Assembly (NCBI GenBank): GCA_008921705.1 | Contig: VFFE01008914.1 | Span: 475,673-539,672 of the forward strand | Direction: 5' to 3' | Length of the DNA stretch: 64,000 nt | Source: Burhinus oedicnemus | Taxonomy: Eukaryota; Chordata; Aves; Charadriiformes; Burhinidae | Part shown: piece after piece, positions 13,725 through 24,540 of the stretch | How positions within the stretch are numbered: the first letter of the stretch is position 1 | Layout of the letters: the number at the start of each line of letters is the position of its first letter | Program-made: the position numbers and the translations under genes | The notes under the pieces: generated by a model | What the model was told of the DNA's origin: nothing | Seen by the model: only the letters and a program-made list of their open reading frames with translations | Database searches by the model: none

Positions 13725-14935
13725 CTTATGACTGAAGAGGGCAGGCAGAGAAAGAGCAGCAGAAATGCATCGATGGATGCCTTGAGACAGATGATGAAGT
13801 AGTTCAGAGTTTATGGGTCAGGATTAGAGCAGACCAATGCTTGCAATGTTGTGGTGGGTGTCTGTTATAGATTGCCTGATCAGGAAGAAGTGAATGAGGT
13901 CTTCTTCAGAAAACTGGAAGAAGCTTCACATTTGCAGTTTCTCATGGAGAACTTGAACAACCTGATATTGGCCTCCGGGAATACCTGGCCCCTGAGACCC
14001 ACGGGAAAGTCTGGACTAAGGAAGACTGACCCTCAGCAGAGAAGGATCAAGCTAGCAAACACTCAAAGAAGTTGGACATACACAAGTCCGTGGGAACTGA
14101 GGGGCTGTACCTACAAGCGCTGAGAGAGCTTACTGATGTCATTGCAAGGCCATCTTGATTATGTTTGAAAGATCATGGGCAGATTTCTGAGGACTGGAAG
14201 ACAGCAAATATCACTCCAATATTCAAAGAGGACTCAGGGAACTACCCACCAGTCAGCCTCACCGCAGTCCCTGGGAAAGTGGTGGAGGAAATCTTCCTGG
14301 AAGCCATTTTCGTATACATAGAGGACAAGAAAGTGAGCCGCAGAAGTCAGTGAAGGGTAAATCATGCCTAACCAACCTGATAGCCTTGTATGAAAAATGT
14401 CTGGCTTGGCGGATGAGTGGAGAACCGTGAACATTATCTTGACTTTAGTACATCCACACTGACAACCTGAATAAATACAAGTGGACAAGTGAAGTGGAGC
14501 AAGTCCAGCAATGGACCACAAAGATGATTAAGGGATTGGAGCAACTGTCATGTGGGGAGACACTGAGGAAGCTGGGACTTTTCAACCTGTAGATGACAAG
14601 GTTCAAGGGGAACTTATTATTGTATAGAAATACCTGATGAGGGAGATTAAGAAAGATGGAAGACAGAAGATGGACTAAAGAAGTGGTATCCAGTGACAGA
14701 ATTAGAGGTAATGGGCACAAATTCTACTTACGTATAAGAAAAACCTCTTTTTACTCTGGTGATCGTGAAATGTTGGAAACAGTTGCTCAGAGAGGTTGTG
14801 AAGTCCTCATCCTTGGACATATTCAGAAGCTGAGTGGACATGATGCTGAACAACCTGCTCTAGTTGATCTTGGTCTGAGCAGGCGTGTTAGACTAGGTGA
14901 TCTCCAGTGATTTGGTGATTCTGAGAAAGCTATCA
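13725..14935 (+). mobile_element. Decayed CR1 with EN, RT and 3' pieces
   Basis: Three separated parts of one sense CR1 occur in correct order. About 13,725-13,990 encodes endonuclease-domain sequence (VVGVCYRLPDQEEVNEVFFR, a CR1 EN signature). About 14,020-14,450 covers the start of RT (DWKTANITPIFK, NYPPVSLTAVPGK). About 14,455-14,930 covers the C-terminal part and 3' UTR (GTCCAGCAATGGACCACAAAG through TGATTCTGAG). RT motifs A to C, with the FADD box, are missing. Large internal deletions and multiple stops make this a dead copy. Retaining EN sequence is unusual here, since the other copies are truncated further downstream. Confidence 0.8.
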
Positions 14936-16849
14936 TATCCTTAACAGGTAGAAGGCTAAGTAAAAATTCTGTGAAAAACAATCAAAATAACATTATTGTT
15001 CAGATGAGATTACTTCAAAGGATTTAAATCACTCCATCCAGAAGAAAGGAACCAATATTAATGTGCAAATATTTCAACTGGAGAAAGTTGATGGCTTAAA
15101 AATTAGTTTACTGATCCACACCATGTTTATTCAAATTGTTCTCCTTCAATTTAAAGAAAAGTACTACTTTATACAGGAGAAAAGGAATCCACCATTTTCC
15201 CTAAGGCTTTTAGAAGGTATATTTAAAATACTGGAGAAAGCACAGGATTTGAAGACTGTAAAATACCGATGCTGGCTGTGATCCAGTCTGCTTAACTTAG
15301 AAGTCTCAGTTATGCCAAAATTTTGATGTGAGTGAACTAGCTTGATAAAATTCCCAGTGGAATCAATTGAGAGAGACAGATGCCTTTAAAGGTCTGTAAA
15401 GCAAGCTTCAGTTGTATAGTGAGAGTTATTTCTGTATTTGGAAGAGACATGAGACAGTTTTTTCCTGACTGGAAGAAAAATTTTGGCCATGAAATATACT
15501 GTTCTGAATGTTCATTTTTAAGTCAAAACCCAACTTTAACCATGGGTAGATGTCCTGGTTTGAGGACATAATTAACACCTTTCTTTCCAAAATTTTACAA
15601 TAACAAATACTGCTTTTTGACTGCATAATTATCTGTCCAACAAATGAGACAGAATAAGATGTCCAGTGTCCTGGAAATGAGTTCCCAGGTTCGTAATTTA
15701 TCACTGAAGAATAGGAATAGGAACTTGTAAAATGAATTTTGTTTTGAATTGCAAAATTTTTTTTATCAAAAAGGTATTAAAATCAAGAACTAAGAAGCAT
15801 TTAATGTCTCAATTACCTTAAAAAGAGATTAAAATATTCATTATAGCTTGGAAATCTGACTACAGGGTTAGTTTCTACATACAGTAAGTATATATGTTAT
15901 GTAAGTCACTATCTTATAGCATACACATGTGGGAAGAGAAACAGAGTTTGAGAAACAAAAGCAGAAAATCCTATACAGAAAAACAGTAATCATGAAATGT
16001 AGAAGCACGTACAAGATGTTCAGGGGAAAGATAACACAAAGTGCCATGATCAAGGTGAAAAGCAATTCCAGAGGAGCACGAAAGCCCTTGGTTTAAGAAA
16101 AAGACCTGTTGACCACAGGGATTTCAATTTCTTTGACAATTCAACCAAGGATATCCATTCTACAATCATTAAAGCAGCATTTCGGCATTTCAAGGTGGAA
16201 TAAGACTACTTCTTTACTGTTCGATGAACAACAGGATCAGTGGCAAATGAAGAAATCGCCTTAGGAAACAGACCCAGTGTAATAAAATGCTAGGAGATGG
16301 TGAACATTTAAGGCCTGCTGATCTCATAAAGTCTAAAATACTCTGGAGAGTATGGGGCATATAAAAAGCCAGAGCTTGCTAAGTACGCTGGACTCCATAA
16401 AGCAGTCTAAAGAAAATGCAGCTTTACTCTTAAATGGTTAAATTAGAACCCATTACTATCAAAATCAAATTTAGGAAATTTTATTACCAAAGAAATAGTT
16501 TAAAGAGATTGTAGTCAGTGTTTGCAATAAAAATCTATCCTGGATGGAATGCTGAATGAATACAGATTGCAAGACTTGGAACAGAAGAGCAGACAGAGAA
16601 GTTGAAACATATAAATTGTTGTAGTTTGATGCTTTTTTCCCCCATGCACACATTCAGCGCATACTATTCCAGATGTGCTGAAAACAGACTAGTTGGTTCT
16701 AAATACACTAATATAATTTTATTTCTCCCTTAAAGGAAGGGCCATGTTGAAACTGTCAGGTTATGTGATTAAAGGTTCAAGGAAGATCCACAAACAAGAA
16801 GAACTGAAGAGGAAAAATAGCATTAATCTAATAAAAGAGACAAGTCACT
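14936..16849. other. Non-coding, no firm element
   Basis: AT-rich. At 15,548 a TGTCCTGGTTTGAGG word resembles the start of some avian LTRs, but no matching end or other LTR landmark is visible. No gene supported. Confidence 0.45.
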
Positions 16850-17640
16850 TCCCTGGCCCCTCTCCCAGCTGTCCCAGGAGAGCCTCAGCCTCATGGGCTG
16901 GGTGGGACACCTACCACCATGAGTCAGCAGGAGAGGGTCTCCAGATCGCCTTGCAGATTGAGGGGTATTACTGTCTAGTGTTATGGGGCTAATGTTGGGA
17001 TGAAAGGGAGCAGCATTTTTGGGTTTCACAAGACTGAGTATGGAATGTCAGGGGAGGAATCAAAGGCAGGAAAAGGAGGGATCAAGGTGGTTTGGAGGGA
17101 AATAAACATAGGAAAATAGAGGAATAAGGGGATAAAAGAGGTCAGTCATGTAAACAGATGCTGGTCATTGCGCTTGTGTGGCCATGCCTTGTACCTGATC
17201 CCCGCACTGTCTTCTGTCTCCTCATTAAACTCCGTTTCTATTTTCTAACTGCTCTACAGAGCCTGTGAGATCTAGTGGGGTCAATTGAAAAACATGTTTG
17301 CATATGTGTGGGGGTGCGTGTGTCTGTACATGAGGTAACTGAAAACCAGGGGATCCAGGAGCCAGCTACTGGGTAGGCTGAGTGTCTAACGCCAGTTCCT
17401 GGCCTTCATCTTGATCATCCAGAGAGGGGAAGATGATGAGGCCATTGGTGTCATTCATGTTTGTGTGAGTGTGATTTCTGTCTGTGTTGATCCTTGTGGC
17501 CAGGTGTGTGTATTCTATTGGTGTGTTTGCATGTGTGCCTATTGGGCAGGTGTGCCCACCTTCACTTCTAGCTGGACCTGGGAAGAGACAGCTGCAGCAG
17601 GCTTGTCTCCATCAGGCTACTGAACTCAGCAACTCCTAAC
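16850..17640 (+). mobile_element. Probable LTR-type element (LTR plus leader-like part)
   Basis: A G+C-richer island in AT-rich DNA. About 17,090-17,260 has an LTR-like order: a TATA-like GGGATAAAAG near 17,128, then about 95 bases downstream an ATTAAA polyadenylation-type hexamer in CTCCTCATTAAACTCCG, followed by a T-rich stretch. The downstream part (17,340-17,640) is GT-rich, with GGGGATCCAGGAGCC and GGGAAGAGACAGCTGCAGC, before a poly-A run at 17,641. I see no gag or pol sequence and no clear target duplication, so the ends are approximate. A non-LTR origin is possible. Confidence 0.4.
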
Positions 17641-18293
17641 CAAAAAAAAAAAAAAATTCCTCTTTCACACATATTCAGTCTTTCATGACCCTGGTCTTCC
17701 TACCTCAAGAGTTCAATTTGGCCTTGCTGTCTTCATCCTGTGTTACAGTTTATCCAGTCACTTCCCCACTGTGTTGAAGAATCCTCCCAGTATGAGTGGA
17801 TTGTGCTTCACATGAGCGCTTCCAATACCACTGGCTGTTATCTGTAACACATACTGAACTTGACTGCATAATAATCACTCAGTTATGATCTTAGCCATTT
17901 GACAGCAACGATATAACTACATAATTTAAATGGTAAAATGTTAAACAGTAGTAATTTGGGCTTCAATACTTATGAGAAAACAAAACCTTACCTTTAGATG
18001 TACTAGGAAAGCAAATAATCATCTTGATTTAAAAGACAGCTAATAAATTAAAATCAATTTACTAGCTCTTCATTTTGTAGCATAGAATTACAAAATGATG
18101 GAACATAATTTAAGGAGTTCAGAAATACAATAGAATGCATCTTCAATGTAGCTTAATTAGAAGGATTTCATGTTTGTTTTTTACATGTAATTTTTACATA
18201 ACAGTAAACTAATGAAGTCTAAACGGGCCAATACTAATAATTTGACAAAGAAATCTTTGGTATTCCTGCAGCAACAGAATGTAGGATTCTTAC
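17641..18293. other. Non-coding
   Basis: Poly-A at the left edge, then AT-rich sequence. A minus-strand donor-like CTAAAGGTAAGG at about 17,990 has no open exon upstream of it. Nothing else recognised. Confidence 0.4.
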
Positions 18294-18364
18294 CTCACTG
18301 AGTTCAGTGACACTGTCTCAATACTAAAGCGGTACAGAGTTACAGTGATTCTGCATCTGTATAT
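18294..18364 (-). other. Candidate exon (open, splice-bounded), unidentified
   Basis: On the minus strand a 71-base segment lies between an acceptor-like TTAATTTTATACAG and a strong donor GTGAG|GTAAGAATC. One frame is open throughout (ITVTLYRFSIETVSLNSV). No family is recognised. The acceptor has a weak pyrimidine tract, and chance pseudo-exons of this quality are common. Confidence 0.15.
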
Positions 18365-18552
18365 CTGTATAAAATTAAGCAATAGTGAGAGCTCCATGGT
18401 TTCTACGTCTGATTCATTAATGGTTGGTTATATTATGGGCGCCTATCTTCTTTCTGCTACTCTAAGTCATTAAAACCCGGGTATTTATCACAGAAGTTAT
18501 CATACAAGCCTAGTTACATGGTGTAAAAACTGTCTATTTTGAAGCACAGCGT

Positions 18553-18564
18553 GCCATCTAGTGG
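18553..18564 (-). promoter_or_regulatory. Exact CTCF core motif
   Basis: The plus strand reads GCCATCTAGTGG; the minus strand reads CCACTAGATGGC and matches the CTCF core CCASYAGRKGGC at every position, followed by AC. The flank on either side is unique sequence, not CR1. A sequence match alone does not show occupancy. Confidence 0.5.
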
Positions 18565-18600
18565 AAATACCTTGCAAGCAGCACAGCAGTTCGAACTAGA

Positions 18601-18632
18601 AAAGGTGGTGAAAGACACTAATCATCACCTTT
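18601..18632. other. Short hairpin, 11-bp stem
   Basis: AAAGGTGGTGA, a 10-base loop, then TCATCACCTTT. The arms pair over 11 positions with one G-U wobble in RNA (G/T mismatch in DNA). It lies 36 bases from the CTCF core word. No terminator or known RNA family is implied. Confidence 0.4.
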
Positions 18633-19030
18633 CCTGAGCTGAGCAGCTTTTACCCACTAGCCATTCGTGCTTTGATTAATGAACACCTGACATAAGTGTG
18701 AATCTCCGTTTCCAACTAACTCTAGCCAAATATTTGAGATGGTATTTGAGTATTTGTTATAAATTATTCAAATGAATGGGAATTGACCAGAACTATTTTG
18801 AAAGCTATGCATAAAATATAAGGGCCTCTTTAATGAAAGCTAACTTTCAACAGCAGAAGCCAAAGAGCTTAACTGATCACAGAGACACTGCAGAGTAACT
18901 CACCCTCAACAAACAATTCCCATGGCTTCAGGCTTTTCTTTTTCTTCATATTGGGACATAAAAGAAAATACTGGCGGTACTCTCTGTTCTTGCACTGATG
19001 TACAATAGCAAATTTTGAAAAAGAAATTTC

Positions 19031-19147
19031 ATAGAATCACAGCATCATAGAACCACAGAATGGCTGATGTTGGAAGGGATCTCTGGAGGTCATCTGGTCC
19101 ACTTCCCCTACTCCAGTACGGCCATCTAGAGCCAGTTGCCCAGGACC
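19031..19147 (-). mobile_element. Host CR1, left (3'-end) piece
   Basis: The reverse complement of a CR1 3' end (CATAGAATCACAGCATCATA, then TGTTGGAAGGGATCTCTGG and GAGCCAGTTGCCCAGGACC). In an intact antisense CR1 the next bases would be CATGTCCAGACG. Those occur at 20,872, after the inserted element, so this piece and 20,869-21,490 were one CR1. Confidence 0.88.
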
Positions 19148-20868
19148 TGGTTACCTGGGATATAGAGAAGGCCAAGCTGCTCAACAAATTTTTGCCTCAT
19201 TCTTCACTGGTGAGTGTTCTAGCCACACTGCCCAAGTCACAGAAGGCAAAGACAGGGCCTGGGACAATGAAGAACTGTCCACTGTAGGAGAAGACCAGGT
19301 TGAAGACCAGCTGAGAAACCTGAAGGTGCACAAATCCATGGGACCTGATGACATGCATCTGTGGGACCCGAGGGAACCGGCAGATAAAGTTGCTAAGCCA
19401 CTATCCATCATAGTTGAGAAGGCAGTCTGGTAAAGTTCCCAGCGACTGGAAAAGGGGGAACATAACCCCCATTTTTAAAAAGGAAAAAAAAGAAGACCCT
19501 GGGAACTAGAGGCTAGTCAGTCTCACCTCTGTGCCTGGCAAGATCATGGAGCAGATCCTCCTGGAAACTCTGCTAAGGCACATGGAAAATAAGGAGGTGA
19601 TTGGTGACAACCAACATGGCTTTACTAAGGGCAAATCGTGTCCGACTAACTTGGTGGCCTTCTACAACAGCATTACAGCACTGGTGAATAAGGGTAGAGC
19701 AACAGACATCATCTACCTGGACTCGTGCAAAGCATTTCACACTGTCCCACACCACCTCCTTCTCTCTCAACTGGGGAGACATGGATTTGGCAGATGGACC
19801 ACTTGGTGGACAAGGAATTGGCTGGATGGTCACACTGAAAGAGTTGTGGTCAACGGCTTGATGTACAAATGGAGACCAGTGATGAGTGATGTTCCTCAGG
19901 GCTCAGTATTGGGACCGGTAGTGTTTAACATCTTTGTTGGCAACATGGACAGTGGGATTGAGTGCACCCTTAACAAGTTTGCCGATGACACCAAGCTGTG
20001 TGGTGCAGTCAACACAGTGGAGGGAAGGGATGCCATCCAGAGGGACCTGGACAGGCTTGAGAGGTGGGCCCGTGCAAAGCTCATGAAGTTCAACAAGGCC
20101 AGGAGCAAGGTCTTGCACGTGGGCTGGGACAATCCCAAGCAGAAATACAGGCTGGGTGGAGAAGGGATTGAGAGCAGCCCTGAGGAGAAGGACTTGGGTG
20201 TGTTGGTGGATGAGAAGCTCAGCGTGACCCGACAATGTGTGCTTGCAGCCCTGAGAGCCAAGCACATCCTGGGCTGCACCAAGAGAAGCATGACCAGCAG
20301 GTCGAGGGAGGTGATTGTGCTCCTCTACCCAACTCTGGTGAGACCCCAGCTGGAGTACTACATCCAGCTCTGGGGCCTCCAACTTAAAAGAAGGTCATGT
20401 ATCCATTGGAGCGGGTCCACAGGAGGGCCACAAAGATGATCAGAGGGCTGCCCTATAAGGAGAGGCTGAGAGTTGTGGTTGTTCAGCCTGAAGAAGAGAA
20501 GGCTGGAGGGATACCTTCTAGCAGCCTTCCAGTACTTAAAGGGGGCCTACAGGAAAGGTGGAGAGGGACTTTTTATCAGGCAGCGTAGTGACAGGATGTG
20601 GGGTAATAGTTTTAAACTGAAAGGGGGTAGATTTAGATTAGCTATTAGGAAGAAATTCTTTACTGTGAGGGTGGTGAGACACTGGAACAGGTTGTCCAGG
20701 GAAGTTGTGGCTCCCCCATCCCTGGAAGTGTTGAAGGCCAGGTTAGATTGGGTGTTGAGTAACCTGTTTAGTGGAAGGTGTCCCTGCCCATGGCAGGGAT
20801 GTTGGAAGTAGATGATCTTTAAGGTCCCTTCCAACCCAAACCATCCTATGATTCTATGATTCTATGAT
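19144..20868 (+). mobile_element. CR1 inserted into an older antisense CR1
   Basis: A sense, 5'-truncated CR1 begins in the linker just before RT (GACCTGGTTACCTGGGATAT). It runs through RT, the ORF2 C-terminus and 3' UTR, and ends in the canonical tail ATTCTATGATTCTATGATGA. It interrupts an antisense CR1 between CCCAGGACC and GAGCATGTCCAG. The junction leaves only 2-4 bases of possible target duplication (GA or GACC/GAGC), which fits CR1's short or absent duplications. Confidence 0.92.
19531..20439 (+). pseudogene. CR1 ORF2 reverse transcriptase relic
   Basis: A 302-codon open frame of CR1 reverse transcriptase, the longest in the window. Visible RT features from the frame's first Met are the entry region with HGFTKGKSC (residues 29-37), motif [12 protein letters not shown] (62-72, catalytic Asp64 retained, the second Asp of the usual AFD replaced by His), motif [14 protein letters not shown] (121-133) and catalytic FADD (150-153). 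The N-terminal EN is absent through 5' truncation. The frame is lost near residue 283, where the usual HKKDMDLLE stretch is scrambled, and the C-terminal part continues in another frame to about 20,800. A full CR1 ORF2 is roughly three times longer, so the product would be inactive. Confidence 0.88.
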
Positions 20869-21490
20869 GAGCATGTCCAGACGACTTTTGAAGACCTCCA
20901 GGGATGGAGTCTCCACAACCTGTCTGGGCAACCTGTGCCAGTGATTGATCACCCTCACAGTAAAATGGTGTTTCCTGATATGCAGATGGAACCTCGTGCA
21001 GTTTATTTGTGCCCATTGCCTGTTTTCCTGTCACTGGAAAACACTGAGAAGAGCCTGGCTGTGTCTTCTTTAGACCCTCCCTTCAGGTATTTACATATAT
21101 TGAGAAGATTCCCCTCGACGCTTCCCCTCTGTAGGCTAAATAGTCCCAGGTCTTTCAGCCTTTTCTCACAGGATAGATACTCCATCCCTTCTTCATCTTT
21201 GTGGCCCTTCATTGGACTCTTTCTGCTCTCTTTTCCCTATGAACCCAGAACTGGACACAGTACTCCAGGTGTGGGCTTACCAGAGCTGAGTAGAGGGGAA
21301 GGATCCCCTCCCTTGACCTGCTGGCAGTCCTTTGCCTAATGCAGCCCTGAATACCGCTAGTTGCCTTTGCTGCAAGGGTACACTGCTGGTTCGTTTTCAA
21401 TTTGGTGTCCAACAGGTCTCCCTTGTCCTTTTCTGCAAATCTACTTTCCAGCTGAGTGGGCTCAGTATATTCTGGTGCATTCATTTCAAA
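20869..21490 (-). mobile_element. Host CR1, right (upstream) piece
   Basis: Resumes the antisense CR1 interrupted at 19,147 (GCATGTCCAGACGACTTTTG, CCTGTCTGGGCAACCTGT, AACCCAGAACTGGACACAG). It proceeds into ORF2 C-terminal sequence as far as the equivalent of [10 protein letters not shown] and [20 protein letters not shown] on the minus strand. It fades out near 21,490. Confidence 0.88.
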
Positions 21491-23199
21491 GAGGAGAAAT
21501 ATATCGGCCATGTTACCACATATTCTGATGTTATCATGTATTCTGTTACATATTTAAAGGAATTATTAATTTATCTTTGCTTTTTCTTCCCACAAATCCA
21601 TACTGGACATGGGTTTCATCACCCTTCAGATGCACACATCACCGTGTAAATCACTTCATAGATTAAACACCTAATAAATTCAATCTGTTAACTAGAGTGG
21701 TCATTCTCTGATTTTGGTGGGACAACTAAGTCATGACCTCCACGTCTAGTAGCTATTGTTATTTCATCTTCAGAAAGCTTTCTGTTGACATGAGTACACC
21801 AGCCATCTTCACACTGCTGAGTTAATAACTGAGCACGCAGCTGCCTGTCTTACCAGCGCCTAAGAGGAAGGGAGAAGGGGAGATGGCTGCATTCAACATT
21901 TCTAGAGGAGCTCAGCAAGAATAATTTCACCTGTCATTACAGCAGAAAATACTGATTTGAGAGTCTCACATACTTAATTTTTGGTTTAGTCAGTTCAAGT
22001 CAATCTATGACCATACTTAAAAGAGAGGTCCCGCTCTTGCTCCCAAAAGACACACAAGGGCAGGGCTGAGTTATCTTTTTTCACATCAGTGTGGTTTAAA
22101 CGGACTGAAGCTAATTGTGAAACTGCACCCTAGAGGCAAGCTGGCTGATGAGCAGTACCATTCATCTCAGATGCTCCCAGTGCTGGCTCACAGCTCCCAC
22201 TGGATTGTGAATTCAGAGACCTCAAGTTTCCCATGCCTCTTGTGTGCTCGCTGAAGAAGGAAAGCTCTTCTGAGGCTGCAAAATCTCATCTTGGTTCCCA
22301 GCTCCAGTTAAGATTCAAGATTATCCAAGAGCTATGCAAAATATTTAAATGAGGTGTGAAGGCATTCCTCGCCCCCCCCCCTCCTTTTAACACTGGTGTT
22401 CATATGCTAATGACTGGATCGCTTCAAACTACTAAATCTAATTAAATTCACCTGGAGGAAGAAAGAATTTATCAAAGGTATCTCAGCGATTTGGTGTTCC
22501 CTTTGAGAACTCTTTGAGGACAGCTGGGGTTTTCAGAGCAGAAGAGGAAGACCATTGTATGCAGCTTTAAAGAATGGGGGAGGGGAAGGACAGAGAGAGG
22601 GAAGAAGTTTTGTGATCTTGTAGTCTAATCTCAGTTCCCAGAAGTGTACTGGAAAAAAATCAACTGGTCTATTTATAGCCTTTGGAAAATGAAAGACAGT
22701 GTTAAGAACAAATCACTTCAGAGTAATACAATTAAAAACAAAACAAAATGAAACAAAATGAAACAAAAAAACCCAGGTCCTATGGGTAAAGAGAAATGTA
22801 AGTCACTGTCTCTTTCTAACTTTTACCATTGGCTCAGATGACCTTACAATAACACTTAGGACACATGGTACAAAGCAAAGAAGAAATGATAGAGTGGGAG
22901 TAAAACTTGCTGGAAAACTACACGAGGACTAAATCAGAGGTTAACCATCAAAACGACAGACAGTTTTGAGCAGGGCTCTTCCATCTGTCTTTGACAGTTT
23001 CTAATCTTAACACAAATCAGTAAATGTCAAGTTGCAGCAAAAAGGGAGCCAAGTGCTGAGATGTATAAACATGACTGTTGCTTGTGAGACTGAAGTAAAA
23101 AAAAAAAGAAGAAAAAAAAAATGTCTGCTTCACTCATAAACCAGAGAGCATGTAACAAGAACATGCAGAAGTGCAGGAAACATGACCTACAAAGAATGA
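21491..23199. other. Unique non-coding sequence
   Basis: No repeat recognised. Contains a C10 run at 22,372-22,381. Homeobox-type TCTAATTAAATTCA lies near 22,437-22,450 and ATGCTAAT near 22,404, both ordinary words at this composition. A/G-rich patches sit around 23,099-23,120. No supported gene. Confidence 0.45.
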
Positions 23200-23462
23200 C
23201 TGTAGGTATGAGGACTGTTTAGTCTGTAGAAGACTAAGGGCATAGTCTTTGTATGAATAAGTGTTGTTGTTGCAAAGAAGAAGGGAATAATTTGTTCTTA
23301 GTGTCCACGGGGAATAAGAAAAACATTTCCATTACAGGAGGTTCTTAAGGACAGATTTGACAAATATTTGGTACAAACGGTTTGGACATAGTTAATTTGA
23401 AAGTGAAGGAATCACTTATATGACTCTCAAGGTTAATTCCAGTTACAATTTCTGTGATTGTA
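23200..23462 (+). mobile_element. Ancient CR1 fragment
   Basis: Weak but ordered similarity to the 3' part of an old amniote CR1: TTTAGTCTGTAGAAGACTAAGGG, then GTGTCCACGGGGAATAAGA, GAGGTTCTTAAGGACAGATTTGACAAA, and a decayed CTCTCAAGGTTAATTCCAGT near the end. Several internal blocks are missing. Much more diverged than the avian-type copies. Confidence 0.6.
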
Positions 23463-24120
23463 GATGACAAACATATTGGCCAAACTATTACACATATTTC
23501 CTGTGTCCAGAACTAAAATTCTCAGAAGTCACTGGTATAAATCAAAGCCATTTCTGTTCCTGGATAAGTCTGAAATTTAAGGAAGGAATCAAGGCTCTCT
23601 AAACTACCTTTTTTTTCTTTGTCAGAGGAAATATTGGAAAAGAAATGGGAAACCTTTGAATTGTACAATGGCTGCCTCTTTATGTCTTGAAGCTAAAGAC
23701 ATTTATAATGTTCTCATAAATACTTTTAATTCTCAGCGTAAATTCTGAGCAATGAGTAGCTTTAATGTAATTTAAAACTTATTGGTTTAGAATAAAGTAA
23801 TCTGCCTATTCTTGTAATTCCTCTCCCATTCCAAGCCCTTTTATCCATATGTGTAATATAACACATGAGTTTGACTAAATGACACAACCGAGCATTTTAG
23901 AGAAGAGGAGGGGAACTTGAGAAAGATAAAAGAAAATAAGGTAAGACTTCAGATAGGGCGACTAAGATCTCAGAATTTCTGAGTAGATATTTTCATGACA
24001 GGACTTTGGGCATTACACGCCAATTTTCCTGCAAAAATGACAATCTCAAAATTATATCAAGGTCTGGTTTAATTCATTTCCTGTGGATACGATGGCCCAG
24101 CAGTGACTGTCTGGGTGCCA
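23463..24120. other. Non-coding
   Basis: AT-rich with nothing recognised. Confidence 0.4.
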
Positions 24121-24540
24121 TTCAGGACAGCAGCTCCCTGTGGGCCAGGGGCCAGGAGTGGCGGGGTGTCCCCAGGGGGTCCATCACGGCAGGGCCTGGC
24201 AGCAGGGTCCCGTCCCACCACCCCAGCCAGGACCAGAGCAGCCAGGGAGCACCAGGACACCCCAACTCCAGGGCACCAGGCATCTCCCTTGGGACAGGGA
24301 TAGGGACCAGGCTGGAACATGGGCCTGCAGGTGGGCCCAGCTCAGCAGGACCCATGGCTGGGCAGGGCAGGGCTATGGGGAGTTGGAGACTGGTCCTGCT
24401 GTGGCGGTGTCACTGAGGCAGGGGCTGATGGCCCCAGGGGACTGAAATGGGGTCCTGGGCTGTGGGTAGGGTGGGGGGAGCTGGACAGGAGCAGTCAAGG
24501 CTTTTGGTGCCTGCAGAGCCTTGAAAATGACCTTGAAAAT
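24121..24540 (+). repeat. GC-rich, CpG-poor dispersed repeat, copy B
   Basis: A sharply bounded G+C-rich island. All frames are open only because A/T-rich stop codons are rare in it. Bases 24,121-24,310 align with the reverse complement of 1,441-1,612. The rest (GGGCAGGGCAGGGC, GGGTAGGGTGGGGGGAGC) is similar in character but has no partner in the window. CpG dinucleotides are few for this composition, which argues against a CpG-island promoter and for an old methylated repeat. Confidence 0.6.

Noticed and set aside
15548..15720. LTR beginning TGTCCTGGTTTGAGG
   Set aside because: Only the first word resembles an avian LTR start; no polyadenylation signal, end motif or target duplication could be matched.
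19573..20382. Minus-strand open frames of 86-159 codons
   Set aside because: Shadows of the sense CR1 reverse transcriptase reading frame.
24121..24540. CpG-island promoter
   Set aside because: CpG dinucleotides are few for its G+C content, and no exon or transcription landmark adjoins it.
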